Below the pieces are notes generated by a model. That model was not told where the DNA came from, did no database searches, and saw only the letters and a list, made by a program, of their open reading frames with translations. From positions 56,345 through 101,745 of the forward strand of contig NMRA01000911.1 in NCBI GenBank assembly GCA_002633005.1: 45,401 nucleotides of DNA. Reading direction: 5' to 3'. This stretch comes from Phoronis australis. Its lineage: Eukaryota > Phoronida > Phoronidae. This document shows positions 20,450 to 30,133 of the stretch, piece by piece. Numbering within the stretch: position 1 is the stretch's first letter; each line of letters opens with the position of its first letter. The position numbers and the translations under genes are program-made.

Positions 20450-22225
20450 TCATTGTATAAGACATATGCAGAACCCCCAAAAAATCGCATCAGAGTTTAC
20501 TCTTAGTAAGACACTGGAGTACCCACAACAGGAATCGTCAACGTCAATTCAAAGCTGCACACCACCAAGAAAAAGGTACTCTCGACTTCAATTTTACACC
20601 TCAATTCAATTAATAGTCACTATTGCACATAAACAGAAACTCCATAACATTATTTCTGTCAATGAAATTACCCCATCTCACATCAGATTAAAATTTTCTA
20701 TCATCCCTTTTTGTTTGCCAGTTTCACTGGGCAGAAATTAATCGTACATGCCGACCATTATGAGTCTGTAAGATCAGTAATGGGCAATAATTTGTAATAA
20801 AATGAATGCTGAAAAGATCTCTTAATATTAGCATCGAACAAACATGATGGTGTGTTTATTTTGCAATAACTCTCACTACATTATTAAAATGGAGTTACAA
20901 AGGAAAAATTCAAAGTATCTTAGAATTGTGACAACAGAACAGAAACAATAAGTTTCCTCACATGTTAAATGGTCTATGATGACCTTCATACTATGAAACA
21001 TGGTCCAGTTACGTATATCATTGTTTTACTGGTGGATTGTTTGTCAAGTAGTCATTATGTCCTTAATAGAACAACGTCTAACTCTGGACAGAGCGTGCGA
21101 TTTTATGAAAATAGGTCATTAAACTGCAAGAATCTAAAGTCAACGAGTGCATCTTTCAAATAATAAATAAAAAAATCGTTTACATGCAAAAGAACTCGAA
21201 TGTCTATTAGTATAATATTATGATCTTCAAGTACTGATAACATACATAACTAACTTCTAAAACCATACTTTCAACCGTAAATTAGATGAACACAGGAATA
21301 CCTAAGAGTTACACCATCATGAACTACTACATAATTTACACATAACATCTTATCTAGAAAGGCAACAGCTAGGTGCAATAACTTCACATAAAGCTGAAAC
21401 AAAATTTCTATTTTTCATGGAAACAGAGGCTCCACTAATCCGTCAAATAATTTTGGAGAAAGTTTATCCAAGTTTGGCAGAGTCTGATAGAGTTCTCTTG
21501 AGGTCTGCTCAATGTTGCATTGAAGACTATATGTACTGAGCGAAACAAAAATTGGATCAAAAAAAAAACTAAACCAAATCATTTCCAACACAGAGGAAGT
21601 GTAAATGAAAGGCACACAGATGTAAATCAATCAAAAGCCCATTCCACAAAATAACCTTATTTTGTGTCATCCACCAACAGTAAAGAATAAACGAGTCTAA
21701 TATTATGTAACAAGGCTTTTCAAGGCAATGGTAAACTAGGCAGAAAATGCACCAATATTGTTTCCGACTGGACGTGTTCAAGAGTGGCACACCCTAAATT
21801 GTGTCAAATCACTTCACTCGTATTACCAGCAGTTTACACCTTTCAGCATTTATAGAAAACCATAAAACTCTCAGAAAGACATCGAATCTTTCAAGGGTTC
21901 AGCAACAGAAGTAAGCCACTGTGATGAGACTAAGCATTGCAACTGGAATATATTTCAATAGGTTTGAGTCTCAATCAAGAGCTTGGAAATACAAAGGCAT
22001 AGGTGACCACCAATTTCAATTCTCAGTTTACTACAAACATCACAATGCCTACCCACACCCTCAACCTCGGTAACCACCCGCTGATGAAGGGGTGAACACA
22101 CCCCTTAAAAATCTATTCTAGACATCAGCATGGTAAGAGCACATCTCTAAGTAACCTGTAACAATATTCAAAAATTCAGATTTACGCTTACATAGCTTAA
22201 TGTCTATGTTCAGCAGCTTAGAAAT
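20450..22225. other. Non-coding, nothing firm
   Basis: A 101-codon plus ORF (20436-20741) and minus ORFs at 21415-21790 lack conserved-looking features and I do not call them. At 22081-22106 CTGATGA is followed by a perfect 8-bp stem (AAGGGGTG/CACCCCTT), which resembles a hammerhead core but lacks the GAAA. Confidence 0.4.
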
Positions 22226-22781
22226 TTATTTCAAATTCACAACTTTCAGATTGCCCAACTTTTTGTCCCTCACCATCTCACACAAGCTTTCTCCTCCATA
22301 CATAATCGGGTGCATTGCCCCTACTTCACGAAATATTGCGTCCCTAATTTCCTCCTCCCAGATACGTCGACCATTTGCAACATCATCTTCGTTTTCATCT
22401 TCAAAAACTGCTTTTAGTTTTATTTGAAGTGCAAGTCGCGAAAAAAAGCTTGATATCTGTACGCCACTCATTGGAAGGAAACTTCGATCTGATGGGCTGA
22501 ACAGACTGCCCTGGGTCTGCTTTTTGGCCACTTTTCTCGCCATTGTTAAATATATTTGTTAGGAAATCCCCCACACTTTCGGACATTCTTGTAGCTTTTT
22601 TGACCGATTTCAATGCCCAAACTTCCTCTAATGTTGAAAGTCTAAATACTTCCTCCGCCATTTCCTTGTAATCATCTGAAAAATTAAGGCAAAACATCTC
22701 AACAGGAGGAAGATTATGGTTCATCCGGTGACATGAATTGACATTTAGAAAACTTTCTTGCACTTGATTTCTCAGCAACAC
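22226..22781 (-). pseudogene. Candidate coding region of unknown function, two overlapping frames
   Basis: On the minus strand a strong acceptor (TTAATTTTTCAG) at ~22686 leads into a frame with EEVFRLSTLEEVWALKSVKK. A second frame starts with ATG at 22543 (MARKVAKKQTQGSLF), includes DENEDDVANGRRIWEEEIRD, and ends at TAA at 22226 after 105 codons. Both look protein-like and overlap by about 140 bp, which suggests one coding region with a frameshift, or a short downstream ORF. No domain recognised. Same orientation as the fragment at 23655-24180, but splice phases between them do not match in the simplest model. Confidence 0.4.
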
Positions 22782-23202
22782 ACACGCAATGCAAATGCTC
22801 CATTCGCGATTACCTAGAGGAACCAGCTTTCATATATGCGCTTTGAAGTCCTGACACTGACTTTAGGTACATCCATGAAGACTGATCCCTGGGACTCGAT
22901 TCTATGGCCGCGTATGAAGCTTTTTCAATGCACATGCAGAGATACGTATAAACGGTCTGGGATTTGTAACAAGTTTGGTTTGTGCTGGTCTATGACTGGA
23001 GTTTAAGTGGGTTGTAAATGTACTCCAAAGGTGTAGTCATGGACTTATTTCCACCCCTTGTTTACATGCCTAAGGATTATCGCCTTTCATACACGTGACC
23101 TGCTTTAGCTCTGAGTTGGCAGGTTTTATTGTGGCTGCGAAAGACAAAATTAAACCAGCCAAACACAAAGCTAAATGTATTATAAACAGAGGAGAGACCA
23201 GT
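22782..23202. other. Non-coding, nothing recognised
   Basis: Between two minus-strand candidate coding fragments. It could be intronic. No feature identified. Confidence 0.4.
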
Positions 23203-23507
23203 GGCTGATGTAGGATACCATAAGGGGGGCAACATGTTGCCCCGGTAAATTGGAGAAGGTGTGATTGGTAATTTCATGTGCCCAGGCTGCCCGAAAGGTG
23301 AGGGAGCCTGCGGACGTGCACCTTCCGTTGACGAAAATCTTTCGTTCGACTACAAAAAAATTTAAAAAACGAAGCAGCCACTCCGCGGCAACATGGACGT
23401 TCACCCACTACCGGTCTTACTTCCTGACTCCATATTTCCTCACGCTTCGCAATGATGCTCTTTCGTTTTGCTTACGGTAGCTAAAGGAGGGGGGGGCTAA
23501 ATCCGCC
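23203..23507. mobile_element. MITE with GGCGGAT-type ends
   Basis: The left end GGCTGATGTAGGATACC is followed by a G run. The right end, inverted, reads GGCGGATTTAGCCCCCC. Similar ends bound 44575-44678. The ~305-bp interior has no coding support. A G8 run lies at the right end. No clear target-site duplication. Confidence 0.5.
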
Positions 23508-23654
23508 TATGCAGACAAACTTACCACAAGGAAACAGATAATATTTGGTCACAGCTTGGGAGTGGAAATTGTTCACTGGCTATGCATCCATATGTCAGCT
23601 ACAACATCATAAACCCACGTCCAAACTGAATGGACTAATTCTACTCCCACACCC

Positions 23655-24180
23655 CTAAACTCCACACTCCATCAAACTCCAACTGGAGTTATGCAGGCAG
23701 GAGATGAATTCAGAGCCGCGTCTAGTGATTGGCTGGTTCTCCAAGTCAGGGTCCATTAGATCCGAGTACAGCCTATTTTTGGTTAATTTAGAAGGCAGAA
23801 TTAAACAATGCATACCTAATCCAATGGGCAGGATCACATTTCTCTCAATTCTTATCTCCTCCAAGATAGGAAAAATTTACAGTGCGACAACCTCTCGGAG
23901 CTTTAGGACGCCTGTTCTTCTTTCCTCCATGATCTGGGTAGGCACAGCAGCCGAACCCTCGTCAAATCCAGCTCTGTTCAACAGAAGTTTCCACTCCGTT
24001 GTGTCCTCGAATATGTTTATGTACCGCAGATATTTGGAAACATCTCTGTCACAGCTGATAACACTCGTCAGATTCTTTTCATCCCCGACTTCAGAACCCT
24101 TTACTGTGGATTTTGAAGAGAATGAACAACACATGCCCACAAAGGATTGCCATTCTTGTGTCTTCCTTCTCCTGTATTCT
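23655..24180 (-). pseudogene. Candidate exon of unknown function with one in-frame TAA
   Basis: The minus frame opens after a TGA at ~24180 and runs RRRKTQEWQSFVGMCCSFSS, then ISCDRDVSKYLRYINIFEDT and GVLKLREVVAL. A TAA follows at 23877-23879. The same frame continues open beyond it (EEIRIERNVILPIGLG, LYSDLMDPDLENQPI) to 23655. About 175 codons are thus open with a single stop. Possible donors exist at the stop (ACT then GTAAAT) and at ~23817 (TTAG then GTATGC). It is either a real exon ending near 23879 or a pseudogene. No domain recognised. Confidence 0.4.
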
Positions 24181-24629
24181 CAAAATTAAAATTCTTGTTG
24201 TAAGTTCAGTTAAACATTTTGTGTTTCATTCAAAAATAATTTTATTCAATATATTATTCATTATGAGGAATTATAGAGAGGGACCAATTGTAATTTTGTG
24301 CCCTTTTTCTATTCGAATACGCAATTTGATGAGTTTCGGTATGTCACGTGACATCAACCTTCACTGATAATTGCCAAGGCAATTATGCGAAAGTGCCTAC
24401 GAATAAAGTCGGATTGTCAAAAAAGGGTGAATTATCCCAAAGTTCAAATAGTATTACGGAGAATAAAAAAGGTTTTTCTTCACTAATACACCAATTTTTA
24501 ATATAATTTGGNCTGGATCCGCCCCAGAGTTTAGTATGTAATAATTCTGATGGGTATTCAATGGTACTCGGTGCTTACCATCAGTCAGACTAAAAAAAAT
24601 CAGCGAATAATCATAAGACAATGCATGTG
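24181..24629. other. Spacer with a single ambiguous base at 24512
   Basis: AT-rich, no gene. The only N in the window is at 24512, about 120 bp before the start of duplicated block B copy 2. It may be a base-calling ambiguity or a residual assembly join. Confidence 0.7.
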
Positions 24630-25427
24630 CAGGAAAATGAAAATAAAATACATTTAGACTTCACATGGGTAAACTTGGGTTATTCCGCAAAAACATTAGG
24701 AACAAAGTTGACAAATATTTAAAAACTGTCCTGATCATTTTATTATGTTAGACATAGAGACCCAGCAAATCAGGTTATTCTGTACTTATGTAGCAAAATG
24801 ATAGTAACATAGCCAAACATTAAGCAAGTACCAAAGGTTGAGAGAATAGTATTACTATAGAGGCTGATATAGGACACAGTCAAATGACACGACATAAATC
24901 AAGTAAATAGAAAAGAGCAAATGTGGTCACGTGTACAAAATGCAAGCAAATTAGGTGTACATTAAGACATCTTTAGTAAGCACAGATGACACGCCATGAA
25001 TTGGAAATAGCATTTTGTCTGACTACTTCTGACATACAGCACTTCAAATGTCTCTGTGTCTTGTATACATGAAATGCACCACTGCGGCAATTCCATTGAC
25101 TCAGCAATCATTTGTCGCAATTCAAATCAACAATCTTCCTCAGCAATACTTTTCATTTCTAAGGCATCAAAGTGCGCGAGTTTCCCAGAACCACTGAGTG
25201 CCGCTAAACGTGAAAAAATTAATCTGCTGAGGTGAGAGACATTCTTCAGAACATTACTATGACCAGGAGCAATACATTCATGGGTTACAGATAATGCTTT
25301 GCTGACTTTTGTTTGTAATATCGCTAGAACCTTTCAGCAAATTCATCGATGTCAGTTACAATGTAGAAGCTGGGTCCTAACAGGGTTGACTTTTCCATCA
25401 GATGCAGCAGTGAGAAACTGATTCGAC

Positions 25428-25502
25428 TTATGGATCTTTGGCAAATGCGTGGGCATCCAGAATGATGGTTGGCCCCCCTTCTTCTCCACTTGAAACTTTT
25501 GC
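25428..25502 (-). CDS. Block B gene, last coding exon (copy 2)
   Basis: The minus-strand acceptor TTATTTACAG is followed at once by an open 24-codon frame, AKVSSGEEGGPTIILDAHAF then AKDP and TAA. The frame starts in phase 0. The preceding exon at 25976-26140 ends in phase 0 at a GTAATG donor, so the two join without a frame change. The matching C-terminus in copy 1 supports the frame. The 3' part beyond the stop is also conserved and is probably UTR. Function unknown. Confidence 0.5.
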   Translation of the reverse strand, partial: AKVSSGEEGGPTIILDAHAFAKDP

Positions 25503-25975
25503 CTGTAAATAATACAAACAAATTCACCTTAATCCGTAAACACGAGAATTATATTTTCCATAAACAGCCTTTCCACAAAGAATTTATTTTCACCATTCAA
25601 AATGGCTTGGTAAGATGGTCACTCACATACGCTTGCAATACTCATTGTGTGCAAGCAGCACTCAAAAACAAAAGGTGTCATCAATAGAATTCACTACTCA
25701 AACCCATAAGTTTTAACATATAGCATTGCAGCAGCTTCGAAAAGCCATAAAGTTAAGATAAGATCCAACACTCTTCATGCCAAGATGCTGATTGAGAAAA
25801 TTTTATGTTTTACATGATTTTCAGGCTAAAAGGAATGCAATGAATCTCCAATATTTTTAGCTAAATGCGCTTTTCAAACTTTTCCCCAGTGGTCACTAAC
25901 CCAATCCGGAGCAACTTTGTAAACTACTATAAAAATCTTGTTGTGACATACTTGGAGTACCTAACATTTCATTAC

Positions 25976-26140
25976 AAGCAGTCTTCCTCTCAGAGGAATT
26001 TTCGAATGTTGACATGTGTGGTGAAAAATCTGACTCAGAAATTTACAGACTGTCCCCTCTGAACATAGTTCCTCACCATAAAGATGGTCTATTAACGCTT
26101 TCCATTGACTCACAAGCTCTGGCCCAAACTCACAAAACAT
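25976..26140 (-). CDS. Block B gene, internal exon of 55 codons (copy 2)
   Basis: Open on the minus strand from ATG at 26140: MFCEFGPELVSQWKALIDHL, then GEELCSEGTVCKFLSQIFHH, a Cys/His-containing part, and PLRGRLL at a possible donor (CTT then GTAATG). Length is exactly 165 bp, so it joins the next exon in frame. An upstream stop lies four codons before the ATG, so the exon start is probably an acceptor between them (CATAAG then TT). C and H residues could bind metal, but spacing matches no family I know. Copy 1 is frameshifted. Confidence 0.5.
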
Positions 26141-26320
26141 AACTTATGCACCCCAAAATCACAGTTCATGGAGCCAAATTCACTTTGACTGAGAGACACG
26201 GATCACAGATAGTAAATGCAACATACATACAAAGTGTCTTGTGTGCAAATACAAGGACAGTGTTACAGTCCATCAGTAATGTTTCTTAGTAGATGAGTTT
26301 GTGAGCCAGTCGCCAGTTTT

Positions 26321-26468
26321 TGAGTCAATGTGCAGTTTACAAGCCCACGAGCCCTGTTTATATCTGAGTCAATGTGCAGTTTACAGGCCCACGAGCCCTG
26401 TTTATATTTGAATCAATGTGCACTTTAGAAGCCCACGAGCACTGTTTATGTTTGAGGCAATGTGCGAA
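26321..26468. repeat. 44-bp tandem repeat, about 3.3 copies
   Basis: Units start at 26321, 26365, 26409 and 26453, each exactly 44 bp apart. Each begins TGAGTCAATGTGCA or a near variant and continues through AGCCCACGAGC to CTGTTTAT. Copy 1 of block B has a single equivalent near 5200. The array lies in a presumed intron. Confidence 0.95.
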
Positions 26469-26786
26469 CCTTGTAGTTAGCTACTCCTGTAACTATGGAC
26501 AACTTGGGCAGTAAAACTTCCGAGACGCAAATTGCACTGAATGCATGGCAATTTTATTTGTCTGCGATGTTTATAAGCAACCACTGTATACAATTTAAAT
26601 AAAAATCTTCTACCACAACTACATCAAATGGTTTTGTGTAACAATACACCAACTGATTAACTAACTAATTTTAAAATTTGAATTGCTTCCTGGCGAGAGT
26701 CAGAATCTTGAGAAAGCAAAGACTATAATTAATTCATTATCAACAGGTATAGAACATTGATGACCTGCACCTGCCTAACAACTTAC

Positions 26787-26987
26787 CTGACTCAACTGGC
26801 CAACTGGTATCAATTGATACATCCTGTTCTTCCAGAAATTCTTTGTTAATTGCATTTCCACTTACATGTACATTCCAAACTCAACCTTGGGTTTAGAGCC
26901 TTTAATTCTTATGTTGAAAGTGGGCACAGATTTTACTTTTGCTTGGCCTCCAAATGATTGCGTGCTGAGCTCGACGATTTCCACAAA
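26787..26987 (-). pseudogene. Block B gene, exon with two possible donors (copy 2)
   Basis: The minus-strand acceptor GTAATTACAG leads into FVEIVELSTQSFGGQAKVKS and VPTFNIRIKGSKPKVEFGMY. A perfect donor GTAAGT lies at 26860-26865, just where the frame would meet TAA. A second donor (CAG then GTAAG) at 26782-26787 ends a stretch that reads GNAINKEFLEEQDVSI in another frame. In copy 1 the first donor is lost but the second is kept. This pattern fits alternative donors or a shared frameshift. Confidence 0.45.
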
Positions 26988-27138
26988 CTGTAATTACAAA
27001 CAAGCCCACTCTGACTCTGCCTGGCAAGAATCAGCTGCCAGTTTCACTGACCTCAGCACTGCCACTGAACGGGACTTGGTCGATGACTTAACATATTTCA
27101 AATGGCTTGTTATGGACTTGCTGCAATCAGTTAGTGTT

Positions 27139-27297
27139 TCAACTGCTTGCTGAGTGGATTAGATATTCCTTTGAAGTTACACAAACCAGATTTGAAGGAT
27201 ATAATGATGCCAACGAACTCACTGTATTAACTACTTCAACCACCTCAAAAACCATTTTTTCTTCAGTGATATCAGAGACACCTGAAGGGCTTTTCAT
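27139..27297 (-). pseudogene. Block B gene relic, first recognisable exon (copy 2)
   Basis: ATG at 27297 on the minus strand starts MKSPSGVSDITEEK, identical over 14 residues to copy 1, followed by an acidic-hydrophobic stretch (VVEVVNTVSSLAS). It runs 52 codons to a stop. Compared with copy 1 the downstream coiled-coil frame is lost through indels. It may be the first coding exon, since the ATG is conserved, but the frame is also open upstream of it. Confidence 0.45.
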
Positions 27298-27545
27298 CAA
27301 AATGGCAATTCGCAGTAAAAAACAAAAAACTAGTTTTATTGAATTATATTTGATAAAAAATAAACCCAAAAATTAAACGACCATTTGAGTATTTTTATAG
27401 CTCAAAATTCAACATTTTCAATGACTAGTAGCTATTGTCACAAGGGCTCACTTTGACTGAGGTGGCTGTGATCAATTGCTCGTTACCATAAAAAGATATG
27501 TGTTTGCCTGTGGTTTTGACGCCAAATATCTCTTCAGATAAAATT

Positions 27546-27639
27546 CATAATTTAGTTTTAAAGTGTAACAATTGGCTTCAGCTGGGCAAGTGTTCCATGT
27601 TTTCTGCTGGTATGACCCCATGACACCTCAAACCCGAAA
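27546..27639. other. Junction between block B copy 2 and palindrome array
   Basis: Short unique sequence; nothing recognised. Confidence 0.4.
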
Positions 27640-28310
27640 TCCCATACAAAAATATTCAATATTCCTATAGCAATTTCTATTGGATCCTATAGGATTCCTT
27701 TAGGATCAAAATTTCCTATAAGAATTACTAAAGGAATTCCTATAGGATCAAGATTTCCAATAGGAATTCCTATTGGAATAGTGATTTCTTATAGGATTCA
27801 AATTTCACTCTTCTGTGTCATTAATTTCTGTAAATTTTAATATCCAGGCAAGTCTCAATACACGTAAGTTAATTGCTTCGTAGAATCCTATTGAAACATC
27901 CAATAGAATCCTAATGAACTCGCTACTGGATATATTTAAGTCTTATACGAACTCCTATAGGATTTCTTATAGGATATCCTAAAACATTTCCATAGGATTT
28001 CCTATTGGATGCTTTAGGAAACCTTAAAGGATCCAACTGCATTTCTTTTAGGATCAAATAGGAAATCCTATAGGTTCCAATAGGAAATCCTATAGCATCC
28101 AATAGGAAATCCTATAGGTTCCAATAGGAAATCCTATAGCATCCAATAGGAAATCCTATAAGATCCTTATAGGAAATACTTGATAATCCTATAGGAAATC
28201 CTATAGGAAATCCTATAGGATTCATTAAGAAATCTTATAGGATTGCTATTGAACTTCCTATAGGATCTGATTGAACTCATAGAATCCTACTGAATTTCCT
28301 GTAGGTGAAA
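27640..28310. repeat. CCTATAGGA palindrome array, left part
   Basis: Dense repeats of the near-palindrome TCCTATAGGA and one- or two-base variants, usually joined by AAT, AAA or GATT. At least seven exact CCTATAGGA copies occur, with many variants such as CCTATTGGA and CCAATAGGA. A regular 22-bp unit, AGGAAATCCTATAGGTTCCA plus AT, is tandemly repeated about five times at 28049-28160, alternating with a GCATCC variant. Three adjacent 12-bp units lie at about 28188-28220. One non-repeat gap lies at 27800-27875. No protein coding. Confidence 0.9.
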
Positions 28311-28799
28311 TTCTCTTAAAACATAACATAAAAGGGTAAACTATGTAGATGTCATTATTGCTGTTTCATTTCTGGTGTTGTAAATTATAATGTTGTGTAT
28401 GAACTTCTAAGGAAACGTTTTGATTATGTGTATGGTTTAGTGGCTAAAATGGACAGTTTTTCAACCGGAAAACAGTTATCACTGAAAGGCGATTCAATGA
28501 ACAGTTGTCTTTACAGCACTAAAAACACTCGACATAAGTTTACGGCTTTGACTATCAGAGAACAAACATATAAAAGCCTATAACATTCAGTATTTAAATT
28601 TAAGTTACTTTAACATGTTTTGAAAAAGCAAAAAAGAACATACAGGTCTTTTGTAGCCCCAGTTTAGTGCACCATTTGTAACATACATATATGTAGATAT
28701 CCTGATGTAGACCTTATTTAAGAACAATGACTTTGAGGTTACTTGTGTTCCAGTTGAAAACACTTGTTTTATTGTGTTATGTGTGTATTGAAAATGTCA
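28311..28799. other. AT-rich spacer between the two palindrome arrays
   Basis: Contains a 62-codon plus ORF (28395-28583; starts MYELLRKRFDYVYGL) with no recognised domain, and otherwise AT-rich DNA. It is framed on both sides by CCTATAGGA arrays, so it may be the core of a repeat-flanked unit. Confidence 0.4.
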
Positions 28800-29100
28800 C
28801 GATGGGAAATCCTAATTCCTATAGGGGATCCTATGGGATATCCTAAAGGTTTCCTATCGTATCCATTAGGAAATCCCCTAGGAAATCCATTTGGATCCAA
28901 TAGGAATGCACTTGGATTTTGGCCCAATATCGAATAGGATTCCTATATGATTCATATAGGACTTCCTATAAGAATCCTATGAGATATTGGGCTAAAATTC
29001 ATATGGATTCCTGTTGAATCCCATAGGATATCCTATAGGAAATCATATTGGAATTCTTATAGGATTTCCCATAGTAGGAAATCCTATGGGAATTTTTCGT
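28800..29100. repeat. CCTATAGGA palindrome array, right part
   Basis: Same motif family as the left array, more diverged: CCTATAGGGGATCC, GGAAATCCCCTAGG, CATAGGATATCC and others. A small inverted pair GGCCCAATAT / ATATTGGGC lies within it. There is no coding frame. Confidence 0.85.
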
Positions 29101-29213
29101 AAGGAATGTGGAATTTAAGATGCAACTTGACACTTTTATTTTTCATTTTTACGAAGACAGTGGGTGCTTTTATACAAAACAGGAGCTTTTTCATTTGATA
29201 GTGGCTTCTGTTA
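29101..29213. other. Non-coding, short
   Basis: Presumed 3' flank of the minus-strand candidate exon that follows. Nothing recognised. Confidence 0.35.
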
Positions 29214-29531
29214 TTACTTCAATGTCACAGAAATAATTTTTGGGGTAATTTCTGATAGTGGTTTTCCATTATAACTGAGGTACCCAATTTTTAAGCTACC
29301 TAACGCTAACAAAAATGCATAATGGGATCCAAATCCGTCAATAGGGTATATCACCCCTGCACGGATTTTTGCCTGGTCTGAAGAGTACTGCACACTTAAA
29401 AGCTCTAAATGAATCACTATCATTTGAAGCAGGTGACATGAGTCTTCTAGATCAAAGACCACTTGTATATTTGTATTGCCGATTGGATGACCAAGGAAAT
29501 GGACAAAGCTATTAACCCTAAGACTTCCAAC
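29214..29531 (-). CDS. Candidate terminal exon of an unrecognised minus-strand gene
   Basis: A minus-strand acceptor with a pyrimidine-rich lead (TTATTGACATATTAAATCAG) precedes a frame of 105 codons to a TAA at 29214. It reads VGSLRVNSFVHFLGHPIGNT, then NIQVVFDLEDSCHLLQM and, later, YPIDGFGSHYAFLLALGSLK. Hydrophobic strands alternate with polar turns, as in a beta-rich domain. It has no stop for 318 bp, unusual in this AT-rich region. No family recognised. The candidate exon at 29959-30133 is upstream in the same orientation, but their phases (1 versus 0) do not match, so another exon would be needed between. Confidence 0.45.
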   Translation of the reverse strand, partial: VGSLRVNSFVHFLGHPIGNTNIQVVFDLEDSCHLLQMIVIHLELLSVQYSSDQAKIRAGVIYPIDGFGSHYAFLLALGSLKIGYLSYNGKPLSEITPKIISVTLK

Positions 29532-29958
29532 CTGATTTAATATGTCAATAAAACACAGAGTACAGTGTATGAAAGATAGGTCAATGGAAAACAACACTAG
29601 TTGTCAAAGTGAAAAAAGCAGGCAACAGGGAGTTCCCCAACAAAAAGTCAAAATAGGCGAGCCAACAATGAATCCCTGCCCAATGTGGGCGGGGCTTTCC
29701 CAGAAGGAGTTGACAGACAAAAACCAGTGCAATAAGAAAACGAAAGAAACTTTAAGTGATGGACAAACTGAATAAACAGAAATTGCAAATGACACTGCAG
29801 TGACGTTAAACCAATTGCATTACTCACTGAAATACAGAACTGTGTGAACGAACAAACTGGAGAATGCATTTCCCATGTTCTGCAAAGAAGGATTTAAATA
29901 AACTACAAGGTTATTATATGAACTCACAATTTGTCAAAATAAACAAAAAATAGACTAC
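29532..29958. other. Presumed intron, no exon resolved
   Basis: Overlapping small ORFs on both strands here look like chance frames. A short phase-correcting exon could lie within, but I could not identify one. Confidence 0.35.
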
Positions 29959-30133
29959 CTGGAAAGTCAAACTGAATCACGACAGCGTGTAATACTCCAC
30001 GAAAGCCAAAACTGGGTTTAATTTCCTCTCCACTATACACAAATAACTGAATTATCAACTTGTTTAATGAAAACCTTCCCCACAAATGTCCAGCAGCTGG
30101 GAATGAACGTAATTGTTGACCAAGACGAGTCAT
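29959..30133 (-). CDS. Candidate exon upstream of the 29.2-kb exon
   Basis: From ATG at 30133 on the minus strand: MTRLGQQLRSFPAAGHLWGR, then FSLNKLIIQLFVYSGEEIKP and a part ending AVVIQFDFPG. It closes at a good donor (TTTCCAG then GTAGTC). The 58-codon segment is open and protein-like. The ATG could be a true start, or the exon could begin farther upstream. No homologue recognised. Confidence 0.4.

Larger units (their letters stand above)
24630..27545. repeat. Duplicated block B, copy 2
   Basis: Collinear, same-orientation copy of 3525-6880. Sequence to its left (24200-24600) is not similar to block A, and sequence after 27545 is not similar to A2, so only B is shared here. It is ~400 bp shorter than copy 1, despite a tandem expansion at 26321-26468. 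Exon-like segments are better preserved than in copy 1. Confidence 0.85.

Noticed and set aside
20436-20741. 101-codon plus ORF
   Set aside because: It overlaps the end of a better candidate exon in another frame and looks like low-complexity chance translation.
26866-27376. Plus-strand ORFs of 95 and 89 codons in block B2
   Set aside because: They are antisense to exon-like segments with splice sites on the minus strand and lack matching frames in copy 1.
27640-29100. Possible CRISPR array in the CCTATAGGA region
   Set aside because: Units are palindromic, variable and without constant repeats separated by unique spacers; the window is eukaryotic.
29542-29869. Short ORFs on both strands between two candidate exons
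   Set aside because: They mirror each other and lie in a presumed intron; no conserved features.
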